Below, piece after piece: positions 6,193-8,842 of a stretch of 8,842 nt of DNA. The stretch covers positions 1-8,842 of the forward strand of contig JBASIS010000240.1 in assembly GCA_049654905.1 (NCBI GenBank), read 5' to 3'. The DNA is from M0108 sp049654905. GTDB lineage: Bacteria; Pseudomonadota; Gammaproteobacteria; Chromatiales; Chromatiaceae. How positions within the stretch are numbered: the first letter of the stretch is position 1; every line of letters starts with the position of its first letter. The notes below the pieces were generated by a model. The model was not told where the DNA came from. It saw only the letters and a program-made list of their open reading frames with translations, and did no database searches. A program made the translations under genes and the position numbers.

Positions 6193-6258
6193 GGATCCGG
6201 GATGGAAAACCTCATCAAGGGATGTTCTTGCTGCGCCGTAGCAGCAGAGCCCGGATCC
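6193..6258. repeat. 9-base inverted repeat enclosing a smaller hairpin
   Basis: GGATCCGGG at 6193-6201 is the exact reverse complement of CCCGGATCC at 6250-6258, with 48 bases between. Inside lies a 6-base stem TGCTGC/GCAGCA with a 6-base loop (6229-6246). There is no U tract, so it is not an obvious terminator. It overlaps the Rpn-like remnant. Confidence 0.4.
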
Positions 6259-6298
6259 AGAGGGCAAAGGTGCGTTTGAGTTCCGGGCGCCCTGGCAG
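6215..6298 (-). pseudogene. Short remnant resembling an Rpn/PD-(D/E)XK transposase-like protein
   Basis: One frame between a TAA (6301-6299) and a TGA (6217-6215) reads PELKRTFALWIRALLLRR. This closely resembles the conserved ELRRAFxxWLRRVLL segment of Rpn/transposase_31-type PD-(D/E)XK proteins, which are abundant in large gammaproteobacterial and cyanobacterial genomes. Only about 28 codons remain, without the nuclease core or a start codon. The identification rests on recalled family style and one short block, so it is tentative. If right, a whole gene once stood in this gap. Confidence 0.45.
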
Positions 6299-6341
6299 TT
6301 AGTCGTTGGATAGTTTGTGCGAACATTGCCCGGCTTGCCGG

Positions 6342-7106
6342 TCAGTCCCGGGTGCCGTGGCCCGTTGCTGGTTTGTCGCAGAATTCACTCACCGAGGAGA
6401 CGATGGCCGTACCGATTCGTTGCTTGTAAGCGGGGTGGGCGATCAGCAACTCCTCGTCACGATTCAGGATCACGCCTGCCTCTATCAGTACCGCCGGCAT
6501 TGCGGCCCCCTTGAGCACAACCAAATCGTCGTAGCGGTAGAGGCCTAGGGAGGCATCAAGCAGCGGCCGGCTCTCTCCCTTGATCGGCTCGGCGTGGTGT
6601 AGGGTCGGGGTGAGGGCCTGCTCCGTGAGTGCCCGCCCGAGGAGTTCGGCGAAAGTCCGGCTGTCGTCGAAGTGGGCATTCTTCGCAGATACAAACAGCG
6701 AAAAGCCCCTAAACCGGTCGCTGTACCGACGGGTAACCCCATCCAGCGTCCAATTCGACAGATACCGCGGCTGCACTGAGTCGTGATGGATCGAGATGAA
6801 TAGATCGGCATGGCTTCTCCCGGCCTCGGTCACACGTTGCCGCAGGTCGGGGATACGGCCGTCACCATTGATCAAGAAACTGCTGTGAAATCCGGCTGCG
6901 GAGAGAGCATTAACCACTGCCTCGGCCAATTCGCGATTGAACTGAAATTCCCGCACGCCCCGCGCGCTGACAGCGCCGGGGCTCTTCAGAGAATGCCCGA
7001 CGTCGATGGCGACGGCGAACTCTGCCGGCGAACAGGCTAGGACCAAACCGGTTTGATACAGCGGGGCCACGCACAGGAGACCGATCAACCAGCCTTTTAT
7101 GGTCAT
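6342..7106 (-). CDS. N-acetylmuramoyl-L-alanine amidase (Amidase_3), exported
   Basis: 254 residues. The fold and metal site match zinc amidases that cut the bond between MurNAc and L-alanine in peptidoglycan: AIDVGHSLKSPGA (zinc H38), RGVREF (zinc E53), LFISIHHDS (zinc H107) and VLIEAGVILNRDEE (catalytic E209). All four key residues are present. The N-terminus (MTIKGWLIGLLCVAPLYQTG) is a signal peptide. VLAC-S at 22-26 could be a lipobox, which with serine at +2 would predict an outer-membrane lipoprotein, or a Sec cleavage site after VLA. No AMIN, SPOR or LysM targeting domain is visible, so it is a catalytic-domain-only enzyme. It begins 22 bases after the DUF1311 stop. By eye its GC content is somewhat lower than that of its neighbours. 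A role in remodelling peptidoglycan with the adjacent deacetylase is inferred. Confidence 0.93.
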   Translation of the reverse strand: MTIKGWLIGLLCVAPLYQTGLVLACSPAEFAVAIDVGHSLKSPGAVSARGVREFQFNRELAEAVVNALSAAGFHSSFLINGDGRIPDLRQRVTEAGRSHADLFISIHHDSVQPRYLSNWTLDGVTRRYSDRFRGFSLFVSAKNAHFDDSRTFAELLGRALTEQALTPTLHHAEPIKGESRPLLDASLGLYRYDDLVVLKGAAMPAVLIEAGVILNRDEELLIAHPAYKQRIGTAIVSSVSEFCDKPATGHGTRD

Positions 7107-7128
7107 TCAGTCGGTTCCATGGCTCGGC

Positions 7129-7443
7129 TCAGCGATGAGATACGGACTGTAGCAGCGCCCGCAACTCGGCGATGCGCTCGTCCGTCACATGGCGCAGGCA
7201 CTCCACGGCACGCGCGCGCTTGGGGACGGAGTCGCGATCCGCGGCTGTCGTTGGACAGATCCGGTCACGCCGCTTGATCCAGGCACGCTGCGCGGCACGC
7301 AGGGCGTCGGCCTCGGCCCCTCCGAGAGTAGCCCTGAGGTCTTTGTAGAGATCGCCCATAATCCCATCGGCCTTGGCTAATTCGGTGTCGTTGCAGATCG
7401 TGGACTCGACCGGCTGGAGCCTCCCGCCGCAATGGAAGCTTGG
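7129..7443 (-). pseudogene. DUF1311/LprI-like domain, out of frame with the preceding kinase
   Basis: The frame encodes 104 residues starting PSFHCGGRLQPVESTIC and continuing NDTELAKAD, LYKDLRATL, LRAAQRAWIKRRDRIC and AVECLRHVTDERIAELRALL. This is the full pattern of a DUF1311 (LprI-like) domain with its four cysteines, the family that includes lysozyme-inhibitor-type proteins. A TGA lies three codons upstream at 7452-7450. No start precedes the domain; ATG 7359 would give 76 residues but lose the first two cysteines. A -1 step at the C run (7445-7442) fuses it exactly to the kinase after its transmembrane segment. I therefore read it as the periplasmic domain of that kinase, detached by a one-base deletion or a sequence error. 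Confidence 0.78.
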
Positions 7444-8627
7444 GGATGCTCAATAGCGCGATCGTCGGCGCCTTGGCGCAGCGCAGCTTCGATCTGGTCT
7501 TCTCGATACTGGTACCAGGCGCCCAGCCCCAGCAGCACGAGGCTAACCAAGAGTAAGGCCGGCCACCAGGGGCTACCCTTGCGTTCGGGGGACGGCAGGG
7601 TGTGTAAGGGCGGGTCTGATGAAGGGTATGGGGCAGGAAGTACCAAGGCGCCGCCGCCCCAGAGCCGGGCCTGCAAATCGTGGGCGCTCTGTGGCCTGGC
7701 CTCGGGGACCAGGGCCAGGCCCGCTGCAATGGCTTGGCTCAGTGCCTGAGTGACGCCAAAGTCGGTGGGGGGCTTGATGGTATCGCCGGCCATGCGCTCG
7801 GTCGCCTCTGGCGGCGTCTCGCCGGTGACTAGGCGATAGAGCACCGCGGCGGCGGAGTAGATGTCGGTCCAGGGGCCTTGGCGGCTCTTGCGGTGGTACT
7901 GCTCGAAGGGTTCGTAGCCGGGGCTAACCACAACTGAAAGCGAGCGGCTGCGCTCACCCATCGCCTGACGGGCGGCGCCGAAGTCAAGCAGGATGGGGCG
8001 TACCCCACCGGACTCCAAACCAGCCAGGTAGATGTTTTGGGGCTTGATATCGCGATGCAGGAAGCCTTTGACATGGACCGCCCGCAGACCGTCCAGGATT
8101 GGCAGCATCAGTTGCTTGGCCTGTTCCTCCGGTATCCGTCCACCCTGTTGGTCCAGATACTCGGCCAGTGAGAAGCCCTGGTAGTAGTCCATAACCAGAT
8201 AGGCGGTGCCGTTGGCCTCGAAGAAGCACCGCACCCGCACGATGTTAGGATGATCGAGCTGGGCCAGGGTGCGCGCTTCGCGCAGGAATTGCTCCAGGCC
8301 GAAACGGAACCGCTCATCATCGTCCTGGGAATGGACGGCGACGGTGACCCGGTCGCTGGATCGCCTGGCCAGGTCCCGGGGCAGAAATTCTTTGATGGCC
8401 ACCCGAGTCTGGAGGCTGAGATCCCAGCCCAGGTAGGTGATACCAAAGCCGCCGGGCTTGCCCAGTACCCGCCCGACCATAAACTCTTCATGGAGCCGGG
8501 TACGGTGCGGCAGAATCAGCGGGCCGCGCTCGGCCTGCTCATCGTAACCGCAGTGGGGGCAGGGGTTGGCCTGGCCTTTGTCGGCGAAGCAGCCAGGGCA
8601 GAGGGTGTCCGGGGTCCTAACGGTCAT
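7377..8627 (-). CDS. Zinc-ribbon transmembrane Ser/Thr protein kinase, probable frameshifted C-terminus
   Basis: 416 residues. Zinc ribbon C10, C13, C23, C26 (CPGC...CPHCGY); Hanks-type kinase domain about 49-315 with VLGKPGGFGITYL (one residue more than in the other kinase), VAIK (K79), helix-C E117, LHRDIKPQN (D193, K195, N198), LLDFG (D215) and PGYEPFEQY. A proline-rich linker precedes one transmembrane segment at about 354-372, giving a cytoplasmic kinase and a short outside tail. The last 21 residues (QASIAAGGSSRSS... to the TAG) look like out-of-frame reading of a DUF1311 domain; restoring one base would give about 499 residues. All catalytic residues are intact. ATG 8627 overlaps the deacetylase stop (ATGA) and has AAGGGGA 5 bases upstream. 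It is a paralogue of the kinase at 6088-4604. Confidence 0.93.
   Translation of the reverse strand: MTVRTPDTLCPGCFADKGQANPCPHCGYDEQAERGPLILPHRTRLHEEFMVGRVLGKPGGFGITYLGWDLSLQTRVAIKEFLPRDLARRSSDRVTVAVHSQDDDERFRFGLEQFLREARTLAQLDHPNIVRVRCFFEANGTAYLVMDYYQGFSLAEYLDQQGGRIPEEQAKQLMLPILDGLRAVHVKGFLHRDIKPQNIYLAGLESGGVRPILLDFGAARQAMGERSRSLSVVVSPGYEPFEQYHRKSRQGPWTDIYSAAAVLYRLVTGETPPEATERMAGDTIKPPTDFGVTQALSQAIAAGLALVPEARPQSAHDLQARLWGGGALVLPAPYPSSDPPLHTLPSPERKGSPWWPALLLVSLVLLGLGAWYQYREDQIEAALRQGADDRAIEHPQASIAAGGSSRSSPRSATTPN
7442..7445 (-). other. C4 run at the probable frameshift between kinase and DUF1311
   Basis: The kinase frame reads CAT CCC CAA GCT; the DUF1311 frame reads CCA AGC TTC CAT TGC. One additional C in the run would give HPPSFHC and join both domains without a gap or overlap. 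The run is short for phase variation, and TCCCCAA is not a standard X XXY YYZ slippery heptamer, so a simple deletion or sequencing indel is the plainest reading. Confidence 0.7.
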
Positions 8628-8842
8628 TGGGTCCCCTTCCCGAACAGCTTGTCGTAGCGCAGATTGTCGCCTTCGCGCACCTCATAGCATTGTGCGGTTC
8701 TGACGGGGGTGCCAGCCCGCAGCAACTCGCTAACGGTGACGAGGCGATAGCCTTGCTTCCGCAGGGCGGGGATCAGGGTCTTCAGGGCCTCGGCGGTGTG
8801 CCAGCCGCGGCCGTTGCCGTGGGCAACCACAATGGAGCCCGG
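8624..8842 (-). CDS. Polysaccharide deacetylase family protein, C-terminal fragment
   Basis: The gene enters from the right edge; only the last 72 residues are present. PGSIVVAHGNGRGWHTAEAL followed by LIPALRKQGYRLVTVSELL matches the final strand and helix of NodB-type deacetylases: the histidine in VVAHG corresponds to the late conserved catalytic-site histidine, and the GYRLVTVSELL ending is typical. The metal-binding DD and HxxxH motifs would lie outside the window. A tail of about 25 residues (QCYEVREGDNLRYDKLFG) follows and is not part of the usual fold. The family removes acetyl groups from peptidoglycan or other glycans, mostly outside the cytoplasm. Its stop overlaps the kinase start by 4 bases, so the two are translationally coupled. 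Substrate cannot be determined from this fragment. Confidence 0.85.
   Translation of the reverse strand, partial: PGSIVVAHGNGRGWHTAEALKTLIPALRKQGYRLVTVSELLRAGTPVRTAQCYEVREGDNLRYDKLFGKGTQ
8632..8638 (-). promoter_or_regulatory. Shine-Dalgarno for the kinase at ATG 8627
   Basis: AAGGGGA with a 5-base spacer, inside the end of the deacetylase gene. With the ATGA overlap it supports coupled translation. Confidence 0.5.

Larger units (their letters stand above)
6089..6341 (-). other. 253-base gap between amidase and kinase genes
   Basis: The longest gene-free stretch in the window. It contains a 28-codon remnant resembling the C-terminal part of Rpn-type proteins (6215-6298), the inverted pair GGATCCGGG/CCCGGATCC (6193-6201 and 6250-6258) around a TGCTGC/GCAGCA hairpin (6229-6246), and a small CCGGC-AA-GCCGG dyad just after the amidase stop with no T run. 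I see no RNA gene and no clear terminator. Confidence 0.5.

Noticed and set aside
6328..6341. Rho-independent terminator after the amidase gene (CCGGC-AA-GCCGG)
   Set aside because: The loop is only 2 bases and no T run follows on the minus strand.
7440..7448. Programmed -1 frameshift joining kinase and DUF1311
   Set aside because: TCCCCAA does not fit the usual slippery heptamer and no stimulatory site is evident; a deletion or sequencing indel is simpler. Kept only as a remote alternative.
7265..7729. 154-residue minus-strand frame across the kinase/DUF1311 junction
   Set aside because: It is the third frame, neither kinase nor DUF1311, with no domain pattern.
1..8842. tRNA, rRNA, CRISPR array or complete insertion sequence
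   Set aside because: I looked for these and found no cloverleaf, repeat-spacer pattern or intact transposase.

Overview
The window is GC-rich, and every gene I can support lies on the minus strand, so transcription runs from the right edge (about 8842) to the left edge. Codon usage, the zinc-ribbon Ser/Thr kinases with a GFGITYL glycine loop, and C-terminal Lcl/DUF1566 and DUF1311 domains suggest a high-GC proteobacterium, perhaps a gammaproteobacterium of the purple sulfur type. This assignment is inferred from family style, not from a marker gene.

Order in the direction of transcription. (1) 8842-8624: C-terminal end of a polysaccharide deacetylase (NodB fold). (2) 8627-7377: membrane-anchored Ser/Thr kinase with an N-terminal zinc ribbon. 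(3) 7443-7129: a DUF1311/LprI-like domain whose reading frame joins the kinase by a single -1 shift. (4) 7106-6342: N-acetylmuramoyl-L-alanine amidase with an export signal. (5) 6341-6089: a 253-base gap holding a probable remnant of an Rpn/PD-(D/E)XK protein and some inverted repeats. (6) 6088-4604: a second zinc-ribbon kinase with one transmembrane segment. (7) 4603-4220: an Lcl/DUF1566 domain in the same frame as that kinase, separated from it only by a TAA codon. (8) 4223-2841: trypsin-like protease, transmembrane segment and FHA domain in one protein. (9) 2844-2104: PP2C phosphatase. (10) 2107-1370: transmembrane segment, coiled coil and DUF2135-like domain. (11) 1300-713: zinc ribbon plus FHA. 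(12) 716 to the left edge: exported VWA protein with an intact MIDAS, cut by the window.

Genes 8 to 12 are tightly packed. Three of the four junctions are ATGA overlaps or similar, and the protease start also overlaps the gene before it, so the left half reads as one translationally coupled operon. Together they contain a writer (kinase), an eraser (PP2C), two phosphothreonine readers (FHA), and membrane or periplasmic modules (protease, VWA, DUF2135-like, Lcl). The right half adds peptidoglycan or polysaccharide enzymes and a domain related to lysozyme inhibitors. My inference is a membrane-spanning phospho-signalling system that monitors or remodels the cell envelope. I cannot name a described system that it matches in full.

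The strongest anomaly is that both kinases are cut off from their periplasmic C-terminal domains by single lesions: an in-frame TAA inside the Lcl domain (4606-4604) and a one-base frame change at a run of four C (7445-7442). Both downstream domains remain open to their natural stops. That points to sequence errors, very recent inactivation, or (less likely) recoding.
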